Shown here in pieces: positions 33,991-45,215 of a stretch of DNA of 64,000 nt. A program made the translations under genes and the position numbers. Origin of the DNA: Phytophthora sp. 'mugwort'. Its lineage: Eukaryota; Oomycota; Peronosporomycetes; Peronosporales; Peronosporaceae. The stretch is taken from assembly GCA_033558025.1 (NCBI GenBank), contig JAUCEF010000009.1, positions 62,001 to 126,000 on the forward strand, read 5' to 3'. Below the pieces are notes generated by a model. The model had not been told where the DNA came from and did not search any database. It saw nothing but the letters and a program-made list of their open reading frames with translations. Every line of letters begins with the position of its first letter. Position 1 is the first letter of the stretch.

Positions 33991-35162
33991 GCGGCGGCTG
34001 GAACGGTAAGGCCAGTCAAACCGTATGAAGTGCTAGTGATTGATGGAGAAGAGGACGAGTTCATATTGGGCGAAGCCATCTGCCCGATTTAGGCACCATC
34101 ATCGATCGACAGTTAGAGCAATTGGCACTACACCCAAGCAGACGTCGACGACTGTAATTCATTTGATTACTCTGAGTTGGCAGTGTACCGGAAGAAAAAG
34201 TCGGCAAGCTGTTATGAAAATGATAGCCAAGGCCCTGGAGAATGGATTCCACCGGAGAAGGCGGAATGGGTTCGTACAATCGTGTACACGTATGACACCG
34301 GATGTTACGGCTTGGACCCTATCCATCCGCTTAAGTTCCAACACAGGAGTTGGGGCTGAAAAAAATGTACGACGCCATTTCTTTGAAATCTAGACAATAC
34401 CCCCATCACCTACGGAGTTCGGGAAGGATTCAATGTGGGGCTGGTCCGATCGGGCTGGGTATACGAGATCACTATCATCGGTGGGCCTGCCTAGCTCATC
34501 GAATTCAGAAACCTGGAAAGTCGAGTACAGACAGACGAAGACGAATGACTACCGTCCCGTCAATTCGGAGACGGAAGTAATTGCAGCTGTAATGCCCATT
34601 TTGATTGTGATAACGGACTTCATCCGAGGGATGGCGTTCTTTGGTCTCTTTGATTTCATTAAGGCTTCTCGCGACTGCCTTTAACTGAGGCAAGTCAGGC
34701 GCTTCTGAGTTACATGACTGATGTCCAGGCGCTCACTCCGACGTGTGTACCACAAGGATGCAGCGACGCAGCCCTATATGTTAAGTCACAATAGAGAAGT
34801 GCTCTGAGAGGCTACTGTACAAGCACCTATTGATTTGGATAGATTACCTGTTGCTATATGCGAAAGACGCGGACACATACTTGCTTACATTGGAGCAGCT
34901 GTTCTCGCTGATGAATGTCGTTGGGCTCAAGTTGAGCCCTGCCAAGTCAAACCTGTTTCAAACATCGGCGAATTGGTGCGGTAAAATCTTTGACAGCCAA
35001 AGTGTACGTCATGATCCGATGCGCATTAACGCACTGCCCGAGATGCCTTTGCCCACGACAGCTACGGACTTGCAGCAATTTCTGTGCGCGTACACCGGAT
35101 GCGCGACAGCCTCATCGGATATGCAAGGCATGCAAAGGATTTGCAGAAACGCCTTGATATGA
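33835..35162 (+). pseudogene. Protease end plus reverse transcriptase, gypsy element at 33.8-36.1 kb
   Basis: 33,835-34,092 ends YEVLVIDGEEDEFILGEAI, the flap-to-end part of a gypsy protease where the family has LVIDxxxDExLLG. RT blocks follow in shifting frames. They include TNDYRPVNSETEVIAAVMP and FFGLFDFIK (about 34,550-34,670), LLIWIDYLLLYAKD at 34,830 (the YxDD position reads WIDY, so the second Asp is lost), WCGKIFDSQSVRHDPMRI, and a thumb ending FLCAYTGC. It is inactive by the active-site loss and many stops. Confidence 0.75.
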
Positions 35163-35199
35163 TGTCGGGCAGTGGAAGCGAACGACGCGAGCAGCCGCA

Positions 35200-35760
35200 C
35201 AATCACTAGTTACCTTCACGGAGAAAGAGCGTGTGGTTTCAAAACCATGAAGGAAGGAATGCTCCGCTAATGCAGCAATGCTAGCGCACCCCAGCCCCGA
35301 TGGCGTGCTATATGTGTTCACGGATGCATCAGCAGAAGCATGGACTGATAGTGACAGATGTGGAGACATGGCAAAGCGACGTACCAATTGCGGACGTACG
35401 CTATCGACTGCTACAGTGCCTCAGTGTTACATTTACGCGTTCGCAGGAAAATCAGCTGCCGCACCTCCTTCTCCGCCCAACAGGCTTCCCCCTATCCTGC
35501 GATCACCGGAATCACTTTCACGTTTTCACCCCAATTGTACATTCAAGAAGCGCATGCGTTCAGAAGGAACAGGCTGACGATAAAGGCAAAGTAGAAGTGT
35601 TCATTGTTGGTGACCTTTTATTAAACGCTAAGAACCTACCTACACATGCAGTTTCGGCGGTCTTCAAGACCGAGCTGCGACCGCGCTTCATCCAACCGTT
35701 CAAGGTCGTGGCCAAAAAGGGGCCTTGCGTATACGCCTAACGTTCCTAAGAAGATGCGTA
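35200..35760 (+). pseudogene. RNase H fragment fused by deletion to integrase C-terminus
   Basis: 35,281-35,340 gives HPSPDGVLYVFTDASAEAW, the first RNase H strand with its catalytic Asp (FTDAS), and 35,430-35,530 gives HLLLRPTGFPLSCDHRNHFH. The frame then runs straight into SRSACVQKEQADDKGKVEVF and PRFIQPFKVVAKKG, the C-terminal GPF/Y-like region of integrase. The whole zinc finger and DDE core are therefore gone at a join near 35,530-35,545. Confidence 0.7.
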
Positions 35761-36091
35761 CAAGCCCTGTTTTTACGTAAGGCTTACTTAAGCCATATCG
35801 CAACCCAGATCAGGTGAGCATGGAGGAATAGGTGCCTCGGTACCCGATGGGACCCGGACGACATCACAGGCGGTAACTGCTGGCAGAGAGGGCACAGGTC
35901 CGTGGTGAGGTGAGTGAGCTCGGTCGAAGGACCAGTAAGCAGTAGGCATGTGAATGCCGTTGAAAAAATAAGCGCTTCGGAGCGGAGTGTCCTTTTGTCA
36001 AGCCACTTAATATGACAAGACCTCGAAAAACGATTGATGTAATTGGACTTTCGTGGATACAGGGTGGCGAAAATTTAGAGGTGGGTGGGGG

Positions 36092-36359
36092 TGTAACTAG
36101 GTTACACGATGGTCGCACGAAGTGTAGCTACAGTATGTATCGCCTTTGCAGCAAATGGTACGTGGTACCACTTGGAATAACATGATTTCAGTAGTCTGAA
36201 GGCCACCCATAACGCATTTGACTAGCCATAAATATGGTAGTTAGCTAGAGTTATACATTTACACCACCGGCGGCTTTGCCGTAGATAAGAAGAGATTATA
36301 TATTTCACATTTTGCACTAAAGAGTGTATTGTTTTGTTCTTGACTTAGGGAGACTGACA
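36092..36359 (+). repeat. LTR-like sequence (tentative)
   Basis: Starts TGTAACTAGGTTACA directly after a purine-rich tract at the end of a gypsy pol, contains AGATTATATATTTC, and may end at GACTGACA. A second copy was not found, so both the end and the LTR status are uncertain. It could be the 3' LTR of the element to the left or the 5' LTR of the gag to the right. Confidence 0.4.
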
Positions 36360-36559
36360 CTTTGAGCATCCAGTTAAGTCTAGCGGGAGCTAAGCATCTG
36401 CGGAGACTTAGGGGTTCGGAGAATCAAAATCAATACTCGGTGAGCCTAACGTCTTTCTCTAATGCATTACGTTACGCAGCCACTCGTGCGACTTCACTTC
36501 AGACGTTGCGGGGTGTGTCTATGGCACCAATCACCTCGCTCGGTGGCGTGCGATCGGAC

Positions 36560-37950
36560 CAACGCCAATAGAGTTGCGGCGGAAGGGGGGGGGGGGCACT
36601 CCGTCAAGCACCTTCTTCCCACCGTTCAAGCCATCGACGATGGATACGCGGCCAGTCGGTATCTGATACGTCCGCTGGTCCGACGATTCCAGCGCCGGCT
36701 ATTATGAGGATGCAGCCGTTTCCACAGCAGCAGTCCGTACTGACCGGCCCGTCGGGGATGAAGGTATCGAGGACGCGGTATGTGTTTGGGGACACATACT
36801 CATCGGGCGACCCTTCCTCAAGACCAAGCCCAAGGCTGGCCCACTGAACCCGCTTCCGGCTGGGGTGGACATCCAGCGGAAGCAGGCCAAGCTACGCCGG
36901 GAGGGTGGACGTACGGGGGCATTCTGACGGAGTTATCAAAATAATCGTGCCATTCTGCTCGGACAGGACGACGAGTAAACGCGGCATCATTTTGGAGGTC
37001 GTACGAAAAATGTAGGTAGGGCGTGAGCGGCTCTCTGATGTTGCCGACGTTCGGGTAGTGCTTGAAGTGTAACATGGGTGGTACAACTCGCGCATCCAGC
37101 GCTCCGATTCGTTGCCAGCGCGTATCCACAACCTCTTATATGCCAGATGCCGGCACAAATATGGAACAGTCTGCATGCCGCTAAACAGAACCGTGTGGAA
37201 TCCGTGGAGGAGTGCGGCGATCGCGTCGAACGAAAGTGCGAAGCACTGCACTATCACGGGCCTCAGATACTATACGAGCTCTTCCTGGACAGAATTCGCA
37301 CCAAGAAGCTCCGTTGCGTATTGAATTCGAGTATGGTCACGTCGGTCCCGATGAGTGGTATTGCTCGTGTACAAGGCCTTGCACCTTCCGGTTGAGAAGG
37401 CGGACGAGTTCGAGAACGCAACGTCGGTTTCTGTCCGCGAGCAGTATACGCAGCTGGAGATGCTCCAGCAAGTACAGTAGACGGTCATAAAGCAGGTGCA
37501 GCAGAAACATGACTAATGGCAAACACCTGCCGCGACGACACCGCGTTCTCCTAGATAACGTGGCGGGTTTGGGGATATGCTTGACGCCGCGACATCCATC
37601 AGCGGGGTGCCTGCGCCTAGGCAGCTCGACATGAAGATGGGGCCTAACACGTGTACGCAACAGGGCGAAACGGTGCGTGGACACTGCGAACCACGGAATT
37701 CGTCGATCGACGTGTCCCAGGATCAAGGAAACGTGCAACCACTGTGGCGCGTTCGAGCATTACTCGATAGATCGTTATCTCGCGAGGTCGTCGGCGAACG
37801 GGGATGCCGGGCCGGAGGCGGTCGCGCGTCAAGGCGTGCTAACCTGCTATGCGCCTTGTGTGCTTCGAAAGATCACAGCCTTGCGAGGAGGCTGTTAAAA
37901 GTGGACTTGAAAGGGTTGTCAAATCCGCGACTAAAGCGACGGTGACCACC
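36560..37950 (+). pseudogene. Gypsy gag pseudogene
   Basis: The plus strand encodes a Retrotrans_gag-like protein in several frames. Pieces are IRPLVRRFQRRLL (36,670), ICQMPAQIWNSLHAAKQNRV with ECGDRVERKCEALHYHG and YELFLDRIRTKKLRCVL (37,140-37,325, capsid core), then ADEFENATSVSAREQYTQL and EMLQQVQ (37,405-37,480, a coiled coil). 37,570-37,880 has a nucleocapsid area where CNHCGAFEHYSID keeps part of a zinc knuckle and the next knuckle (CYAPCVLR) is damaged. A 12-G run at 36,585-36,596 lies at the start. At least five frame changes make it dead. Confidence 0.7.
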
Positions 37951-39850
37951 CTGTCAAAATAATGAAGAGAGTAGGAGGCAAGGGGAGAGAGTGTTGCTCC
38001 TTCTTCTTGGTTATCGGGCGACATAACGGAACACGATATGGCGCCGGTAGTATAGGCCGGTGAAAAATGCGGGGCTCCGAAAGACCAAGGTTGTTCAGTG
38101 TGCGACGGAATGGACGACGGTATGATGCGATAAATACGGAAGAGAATTGACACAGTCGGGTGAGATGGTCAACCAAGGAGATGAGGAAGGTGAGGGCACC
38201 ACGAATGGACTTGCCATGCAGATGGTAAGTGTAATCGGCGTAGTGAAGGACGCCGAGTCTCAGGTGCGAGCAAAGCTCCCGGGTGCAAGATAGTGTTCGA
38301 CGACGCCTAGATTAAGGATGGAGGAAGTGTTCAAGGGTCCACGGAAAATAACCTCGTTAAATTGGTCGGTGAAACGGACCGTCCGCGAATAACGACGATG
38401 ACACGAATGGTGCGAAGAAGAGCCCCGCCATAGTCGGGTGAGGAAGCAGCCTCGAGTTTGGACGCGAACGAGTTGGTAAATAAGGTACGAACGTGCTGCG
38501 ATATGACGTAGAAGATGCTGCGTGCGCACGGTTGGGCAGGTATTCCGCCGTGTGGTAGCGGGCGAGACAGACACTCGTGGCCACGACAGGAGGAGGCAAC
38601 GCCTTGGATTGAGGGTACTAAGGGCGGAGCATCAATAGACCGCTACGAACGCTTGTTCACCGACCAGGACTGCAAATGCTCGGTCAGGGCGGGTATAAGC
38701 TGGCGAGGGACGAGCCCGAGGCGTACACAAGGAGTTAGAAGACAAGGAAATCCCTAGAGATGAGGCCGAGGTACGACATCGCACGGAGGCGAATGCCGCT
38801 AGACAGAAGAATACGAGCCTAAATAATTGAGCAAGGTGTTTGGCCGAAACGCTGAGTGAAGGGCAAAGAAGGAGTAGCTTGGCGTTCTCTCCACGGCTGC
38901 GTATTGTGAGTTCGAGTTCCCGAGTGGGCAGGACTTTCGGCCGGAGTAGAGCAGGGTCAATAGTGTAATGGACCGACCCCACCGCACGCGCTTGACATGG
39001 CTTACACCCCAATAGTGGAGGTTCCAAATTGTTCCACGGCTGCGTACTGGTCGGGACGGTGCGGGGAGATGTGGATAGTGTCTAGAGAGCCTAAGCGTGC
39101 TAATCGAGATTTTAAGATGAAAGAGCCACCAGATAAGGCAATGATAGCGTCGAAATGGCCAGTGGCGGCACACGCTGGCCGACCTGGGATCAGCCGCGAA
39201 TGGTTTTCGAGCTATGAAGCTAATAATTTAGGAGGACACGAGGGCAACACAGAGGTTGAAAGGATCACGGGTGTTCGGCTAGGAAGACAACGCTGCAGTG
39301 AAGCAGGAAGCAGAGAGGAATGTGGGAGTAAGCCTTGCTGGAGACAGCGACTGGCCGAGTCTTGCGCCCACGAAACAGACGGCTGGTGCACGAGCGGCTG
39401 CATGACTGGCTGTGCGAGGGAAGAGAGAACGAAGTTAATGAAGACCCCCGTTTCGTGGCAAAGCGGACGAGTTCGGGAATGGTAAGTCGTTGCTAAGGGG
39501 CCGCTCTCTGATGTTTTGTGAACGGGAAATGACGTGAAGCGGCTGAAAGGGCGAGTTGGCCAGCAGTTACTACCCTCGAGAAGCCCCCACGATTTGTTAG
39601 AAGCTTCGGTCTCGAAATGATCGAGGACGGGTTCGGGTTGTCCACGCTGGGTAGTGGCCGGCCAGCGAAGAAACTGACTTACGGTGTAATGGCCGTGGGA
39701 CGTGCAGCCGGAACGTGACAAGGCCGAAGAAGAGGAACTGGCTGGCTACGCCGGCTGGGGAGAACCCCTAAGCGGACTAGAAACTAGGACGGCAGGTCCT
39801 GCGGCCCTACCACGGCGCTGAACAAGACCCATACCACGCCGTTCCGGACA
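37951..39850. other. 1.9-kb stretch between gag and protease, unassigned
   Basis: This is longer than expected between gag and protease, so it may hold an insertion. Both strands have medium-length frames, but I recognise no domain. The words CCACGGCTGCGTA recur about 140 bp apart (38,894 and 39,036). Confidence 0.4.
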
Positions 39851-39858
39851 TTAAACGA

Positions 39859-40055
39859 GTGATCGGCAGCGTCGGAGGTGTTGAGGAGTTGGCAGGAGGT
39901 TTCATCGACGGCCTACCGACAAGGATGCTCGTTGACACGAGGGCGATGACGAGTTTGTGGACAATAGATTCTGCGGGAAATCACAGGGCTTCGGATTCTC
40001 TATATCTCTACCGTGAAGGGTTGGATAGCACGTGCTGGGTGATCGACTTGTCGGG
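39859..40055 (+). pseudogene. Retropepsin, left part, interrupted by a copia insertion
   Basis: GGFIDGLPTRMLVDTRAMTS contains the protease motif with DTR where DTG is normal, so the active site is already mutated. The frame proceeds to CWVIDLSG and is then cut at 40,055/40,056 by the copia LTR. The matching right part resumes at 44,291. Confidence 0.7.
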
Positions 40056-40209
40056 TGTTAGTTCGAAGGTAAGAAACCCAATGAATTGAAGAAGTTAGTT
40101 GCTATGGATTGGCAGAAGGCCAGGACCGCTGAGACTAATCAAATGAAACGCAGGTGCGGGCATACCTACGGAGCAGAGGCAGAGGGATTGTTCCCTCTGG
40201 GGATGGGCA
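40056..40209 (-). repeat. copia LTR (3' in element orientation)
   Basis: Bounded by TGTTAG and GGGCA on the plus strand; 154 bp; aligns over its full length with 44,138-44,290. Confidence 0.85.
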
Positions 40210-40373
40210 CCTCGCAACACCTCCCGCAACGTGGTGTGTCCCGTCGCGTGGGTGACGACGAATGCTGGCCGATTCCAAGACGTGGTCAAAGGTCGATGGA
40301 CTGTGTCGATCCGAGGGCCTTGGTCAGGCTGTCTGCCAGCATGTGCTCGGTGGGGCAGTACCACAACTGGACC

Positions 40374-40866
40374 TCACCGCGTCGGCACGCATCCTTGACG
40401 TCGTGGTACATGCTCTCGACCGTCTTCTGGTCTTCCGAGCTTTTGCCGTTCATGATACGCGTGATGATTGACTGGTTGTCGATGTATGCCGGTATTGGTG
40501 CGTGAAGTTGTTTGGTGAGTGAGCGTAGTGGTAAGCATACTCACCCATAGGCTTTCCTCGAACCCGTGGGAGGCGGCGATATACTCGGCTACGGTCGAGG
40601 ACCTGGCGGCGATGCTTTGGCGCGTGCATCCACGCGACTGGGTTGCCATGGACGAAGACGACAACACCGCTGATCGACTTACGGGTTGTCGGTCCGTGGC
40701 TCAGTTGGCGTCCGTGAACAGCGTCACATTGGCAACGTGTGAGTTCTTTCGGTAGGTGAGCGCGAAGTCTACTGTGCCCTTGAGGTACCGCAGAAATTGA
40801 CTGGATCGCCAACCAGTGCGCCACGGTGGGCCGTGCGCAGTGCACCGCCGCTTGGTGAAGGCACAA
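40374..40866 (-). pseudogene. copia RNase H domain
   Basis: Minus-strand frames give RKSISGVVVFVHGNPVAWMH and AARSSTVAEYIAASHGFEES, the paired copia RNase H blocks (SxSGxxxxxxGxxxxW and SSTEAEYxA). They are split between two frames by a frameshift near 40,650. Confidence 0.8.
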
Positions 40867-41676
40867 CTGATATCGGGTCGAGACGTCCGGCTGATGTAGA
40901 CCAGAGCGCCGACGGCCTGCCTACGGCACGTGCTCCGCAAACGCACCTGCCTCCCTCCTTCGAGCAAGACGGTGACCTTGGGGAGTGGCACCGGTGTCGA
41001 CTTGCACTTGTCCATCTTGAATCGGTGAAGCACTTCCGCCGTGTACTGCTCCTGGTCGATCTGCAATACGCCAGCGCTCACGTCATTTCGAATCCGCATA
41101 TCGAGGAACCAAGCGGCGTCACCTCGGGCCTTGACGCCGTGCTTTCGCTCCATATGTGCAACGAGGGACACCGCGTCCTCCGGCGTGTGGTACCCGATGT
41201 GGATCGTCTACGGAGAGAATGACGATAACCGACTTAGTTGCGTGGATGTACACGCAGCGGTATGAGGAAGCGTATCGAACCCAACTTGCCAAAAGAACGT
41301 GTCGATTACACTCATTGCTCGCCTGTTTCAGGCCGTTCAATGCGCGTTTGAGCTTCCAGACATGGCTTGGTCCACCGTCCTCGAAGCCACGGGGCTGTCG
41401 CACGTACACGTAAAAGTCAGCTTCGCTTTGACGTACGCGGCGAGGACGTCGCACTGGTGCATGTGCATGCCGAGGTGCACCACCTGAGCGAAGAAGTCGC
41501 GAACCGACGTCATGCAGGCGACAGGCGCATACGTTCCACCGAAGTGGACAAAGTGGCATTGCGAAAAACCTTAGGCGCACACGGGCGCTTTCATTCGCTC
41601 GACGCCGCCATTGTCGGCAAGCTTCACGCGGAACACAATTGTGGAGCCGATGATCTGTGCTGCGCGCGGAGGTCAC
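40701..41676 (-). pseudogene. copia reverse transcriptase (RVT_2)
   Basis: The frame 41,119-41,676 gives YVRQPRGFEDGGPSHVWKLK and RALNGLKQASNECN, the hallmark copia RT blocks. VIVILSVDD is at the catalytic YVDD position, with Tyr changed to Ser but both Asp kept. The frame 40,701-41,171 continues with WFLDMRIRND, QIDQEQYTAEVLHRFKMDKC, the block VGALVYISRTSRPDISCAF and FLRYLKGTVDFALTY. A frameshift near 41,150 divides the two. A strong copia call, inactive. Confidence 0.88.
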
Positions 41677-42232
41677 ACGACCTCAAACCTGTCGCTCGCT
41701 CGTAGTGCCTCGATCTCTTCGGTGATGGCGAGTTTCTACTGTTCCCAGTGAGTCGACGCTTCCGCCTATTTAAGAGTCACCGGTTCGTTGATGCTGTCGC
41801 ACAGCGCGAGGAAACCCAGTGAGGCGCTAGACAGTCTCTCAGAGCGGCGATGCCAGGCGAGGAGAGTGGATCCATTGAGACACTCGACGTCCGACCTTTA
41901 TTTCCTCCGTCTTATGGAGGTCAGTGGCCACCGACCCGTCAAGGTGGTGGTCCGACTGCCACGCTGCTCCGGAAGGCGCATACCCGCGCGGACTGCGAGT
42001 CCGAGGCGAGCTCGAAGTTGTTTCGACCTCAGAGCCTACAGGCCCATCTGGCCGGTGAGTCTGAGCAACGAGACTGCTCTCGGGAGCCACAGGCCCATCA
42101 GGGCGGCGGGCCGAGGCGAGATCTGATGGTGATGATGATCGGCGCCAGGAGGCAGTCGTGCAGGGTCATCGTGTAGTTCGGGACCGCCGCGCAATATCTC
42201 AGCGGGTGCTCCGATGGGCGTGCTAAGGAAAA

Positions 42233-42969
42233 TCACATCACATGAGTTGCGGACGCGAGCTCCACCTTTGCGCACGTATATAAAATAGACCTTCCGCTCG
42301 CTTCATGCCCCACGAAGATGCCCTTCTCGCATCGTGCACGAAACTTGAATCGTGCGCCCCGTTTGAATGGGTCAAGTCGGATGACCATTGCAACCCCGAA
42401 GGTACGGAGCTCGCTCACATTGGACGGTCTGCCATGGAAGCGCTCGTACGGAGTAACTCCTGGTAGGAGCGCGGCACCGTCTGAGTTCGCGCGTACGCCG
42501 CCCACATATGGCATATTCCCATATATTGTCCGACAGCTTCGTGTCAACGAGCTAGCCGTGTGTTGCCTCGGTTAACGTGCGGTTTGTCCGCTCGATGACT
42601 CCGTTCTGGTAGTGAGCGTGAGGGGACAAGAACTCTCGCTGGAGACCCCGATCCGTGCAGATGCGCTCGAACGCGAATCCCCCCCCCCCCTTCGTAGTCC
42701 GACCTGTTGATACAGATACGGAGTACTTCGGAGGAGCGCCGGTTCACCATGACTAGGTACTGGCGCAACGCGTTCGTGGCGTCGGCCTTGGCTTTGAGGA
42801 AGAACACATGGGTGTAGCCAAGCCACTGGAAGGCCAGCAACCATTGATTTGCGTGGATGCTCAGTTTATACTTGCCGGCGAGGTCCGCGTGACGCACCTT
42901 GTCCTTTTCTTCTTGTGGACGCAAACTCAACGGGGATCTGGTCGTGCCGTCATCTTTGCCAGGGCGCAC
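42233..42969 (-). pseudogene. copia integrase
   Basis: 42,544-42,969 gives HADLAGKYKLSIHANQWLLA (the usual first-Asp position is altered), then TNALRQYLVMVNRR and a shifted SDYEGGGG at the second-Asp block, containing the 12-C run at 42,679-42,690. 42,233-42,547 gives GVTPYERFHGRPSNVSELRT and GCEKGIFVG-like text, the conserved C-terminal copia block with PYExxxGxxP. Confidence 0.75.
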
Positions 42970-43355
42970 TTTGAAATGGACGTACTCGGTCCCACGATGC
43001 GCACCCCTTTCGCGGCGCCGGAGCTCTCGGGTTCGACTACTCCCTTGTGGTGAAGATGCTCGAGGCGCCGGCGCCAGCCCTCAAGACTGCTCTTCGTCGC
43101 GTTCCCGTCATTGCTCATTATCGACTGGGCGTGGCGTTCTTCTTCGTCGTCGCCGAGGTGTTCCGTCTCTCACTTGATTACCCGGTCGGCGAAACGCACG
43201 CTTCCGCGCGACCGCATGGCTTTTTCACGAGCGACCCACTGCGAGTAGTAGGAGGTCTCGTTTCCTTGAACGCCGCACCCGTTGCAGATCTCCTTGGTGA
43301 AAATCACGCCGTTGTTGCTTGTTCGGCCGGGTTCTCTAATAGGGTGGTCAATCAC
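42927..43355 (-). pseudogene. copia protease/gag-pre-integrase region
   Basis: 42,927-43,118 has LEGWRRRLEHLHHKGVVE, a degraded form of the GAG_pre-integrs WHRRLGHxxxxxl block. 43,170-43,355 has ICNGCGVQGNETSYYSQW, a CX2C half knuckle. The protease motif is not clear. Confidence 0.6.
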
Positions 43356-43564
43356 GTTTGCCGTCGTGCGCGCGCTTTTGGGCTTGCTTTTGTTGGGCTT
43401 GTACTCGTTTTGGGCCGTCTTGCGCCTCCGACCGTCGTTTCCCGCGGCGCGAGTAAACCACTCAATGGCGTTGTTTATTTGCGTGAGAGGATCACCGGAA
43501 TTGCGTCTCGTTTGGCCGATAAGGGAATGGCGTTGATGGGGCCATGTGTTTTGTATAAACGCTG

Positions 43565-44137
43565 TCAGCGCCGCCTCGACTGTCGCTCGGCTATCGTTAC
43601 CGTTCTACTGGCTATTGCCATGAAGTGAAGTCGGTAGATGAACTCTTCGTACGTCCCGCGAGCGCGCTTCGACGTTTTAATCAACTCGAATCCGATCTCG
43701 ATGGCCGAGAGTTTACAATTGAACTCTTCCAGGAGGGACTTCCTCAGTTCGTCAAACTGCAGCTGGTCGAGGGCGGTGAAGTTTTGAACGAACCACCGGA
43801 CAGCTTTGCCGTCGAGCTTCATCCCGACCACGCTCTTCTTCACTTTGTCCGGTCATGGCATCGAATTTGCAGCTCCGCCGTCCGGATGGCGATAAAGAGA
43901 CGGTTCCACCAGTCGCCGGCACCCGCGTCCGGAAGTCCATCGGGAACATCTCCAGTGAACTTTTCGATCTGGACCAGATCGATCTTGTACGTCCGCTTCG
44001 GCGCGGACATGGCTTCCTCGGAACTCTCGGGCTCTGGACTGGGTTATAGGTCAACTTTGCTTGGTATGGGTCCGCCCCTCGTGCTAACCATGCGTGAGAA
44101 GGAAGATACTGTCTCGAGTGGATTGCGGCTGCTAACC
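43565..44137 (-). pseudogene. copia gag
   Basis: 43,565-43,843 gives GKAVRWFVQNFTALDQLQFD and ELRKSLLEEFNCKL, an alpha-helical gag core resembling retrotransposon capsid. The upstream frame (43,752-44,210) supplies the Ser/Arg-rich N-terminus and overlaps the LTR. A frameshift lies near 43,840. Confidence 0.6.
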
Positions 44138-44290
44138 TGTTAGTTTGAAGGTGAGAAACCGAGTGAATTGAAGAAGTTAGTTGCTCTGGGTTGGCAGAGG
44201 CCAAGACCACTGAGATTAATCAAATGAAACGAAGGCGCTGGAATACCTACGGAGCGGTGCCAAAGGGGTCGTTCCCTATGGAGATGGGCA
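44138..44290 (-). repeat. copia LTR (5' in element orientation)
   Basis: 153 bp, TG...CA bounded, pairs with 40,056-40,209. Confidence 0.85.
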
Positions 44291-44460
44291 TTCCGTACAT
44301 CGATGATGCTCAGTCGAAGGAGAAGATACCGTTTGTGGCGACCAACAAGCTGCATGTGGACTCGAACCAAACGCAGATACGCCCCGAGCGTTCCGAGCCG
44401 TTATCGCCATGGATGGCCATGACTCTCAAGGTGACGGAATAAGCGATCCCGTTCGGAGTG
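44291..44460 (+). pseudogene. Retropepsin, right part after the copia insertion
   Basis: The plus strand resumes the interrupted protease. IPFVATNKLHVD is the strand that follows the flap, and further on RAVIAMDGHD precedes the end of the domain. It carries on from 40,055 in sense and family, which is how the nesting was recognised. Confidence 0.6.
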
Positions 44461-44699
44461 ACGAGGATTCGTTTTCAACTCGGATTGCATCTACCGTTCG
44501 TCTCGGACCCGGATTAGTTCGATCGACGGTGCGGGGAGGAATCAAACTGTGCTGATCGAAGGCATCACAGGAGGGGGCTCTCGCAACGCATTCCAATGAA
44601 AATGTGCGCAGTGCGAGATGGATAAATAATTGTCAAGGTCTATAAGGCGTCAATTTAAGAGATGATGATTAAGAGAAGCCATTGCGGTCGCGACAACCT

Positions 44700-45215
44700 T
44701 TCCAGAGCGCAACATTCAGGTACGAAGCCGACGAGTCGAGCGAACACGAGGAAGTGAGTGCAGGCCTTGGAGCGGTGGTGGACGAACGTCACCAACACCT
44801 GGCGGTGATGTGGCTAAGATGAACGCCCAGCTGACCGAGAACAGAGAAACGACCTGGACATGGACATTGGTGAGTCTGCCTCGGATTTGGAGCAGTGTAA
44901 GCTCTTAGCAGCCATGGTAGGCGACTTCAATGATATGTTCGTTGAGACGTCGAAGCGTCCTTGCCAGACGAACTTAGCGAATTTCAGTATCGACACCGGA
45001 ATCACGCGCCGATATAGCAGCGACCGTATCGAGTGAGAAGAAGAAGGCTGAGGGTGCCGTCATGGAGGGTGACCCCTGCAGCAGCAGGTGGGCTGGGTTT
45101 GAGAAGGCTTTCCCCGGGCGAGGTTGCCCGTGTTAATGGTTTAAGACCGGACGGAGGCATGCGCTTCTGCATTGACTACAGGGAGGTGAATGCTGTTAGA
45201 GTGAGGTCGGTGTAG
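44700..45215 (+). pseudogene. N-terminal RT fragment of the host gypsy element
   Basis: After a non-matching stretch, NHAPI-stop-QRPYRV (about 45,005-45,030) and DGGMRFCIDYREVNAV (45,150-45,195) are the entry blocks of gypsy RT (PIxxRPYR and GxxRFCIDYRxLN). Sequence after 45,215 belongs to another element on the opposite strand, so the rest of this RT is gone. Confidence 0.7.

Larger units (their letters stand above)
33835..36091 (+). mobile_element. 5'-truncated Ty3/gypsy element (protease end, RT, RNase H, integrase tail)
   Basis: Plus-strand frames give, in order, the second half of a retropepsin, RT, part of RNase H and the C-terminal integrase region. A purine-rich tract (GAGGTGGGTGGGGG) then abuts an LTR-like sequence at 36,092. 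Gag and the catalytic protease Asp are absent at the left, where the sequence meets the Harbinger partner gene. The integrase core is missing through an internal deletion near 35,530. Confidence 0.75.
40056..44290 (-). mobile_element. Ty1/copia LTR retrotransposon nested in a gypsy protease gene
   Basis: Two direct repeats of 154 and 153 bp, each TG...CA bounded, enclose about 3.9 kb that codes on the minus strand. The order is gag, gag-pre-integrase, integrase, RT, RNase H, the Pseudoviridae (copia) order with integrase ahead of RT. Just inside the upstream LTR the minus strand begins GGTTAGCAGCC, similar to a Met-tRNA primer site. Flanking sequence on both sides belongs to one gypsy protease, which proves a nested insertion. 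The LTRs differ at roughly 20 positions, so the insertion is old. I saw no exact target duplication. Confidence 0.88.
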
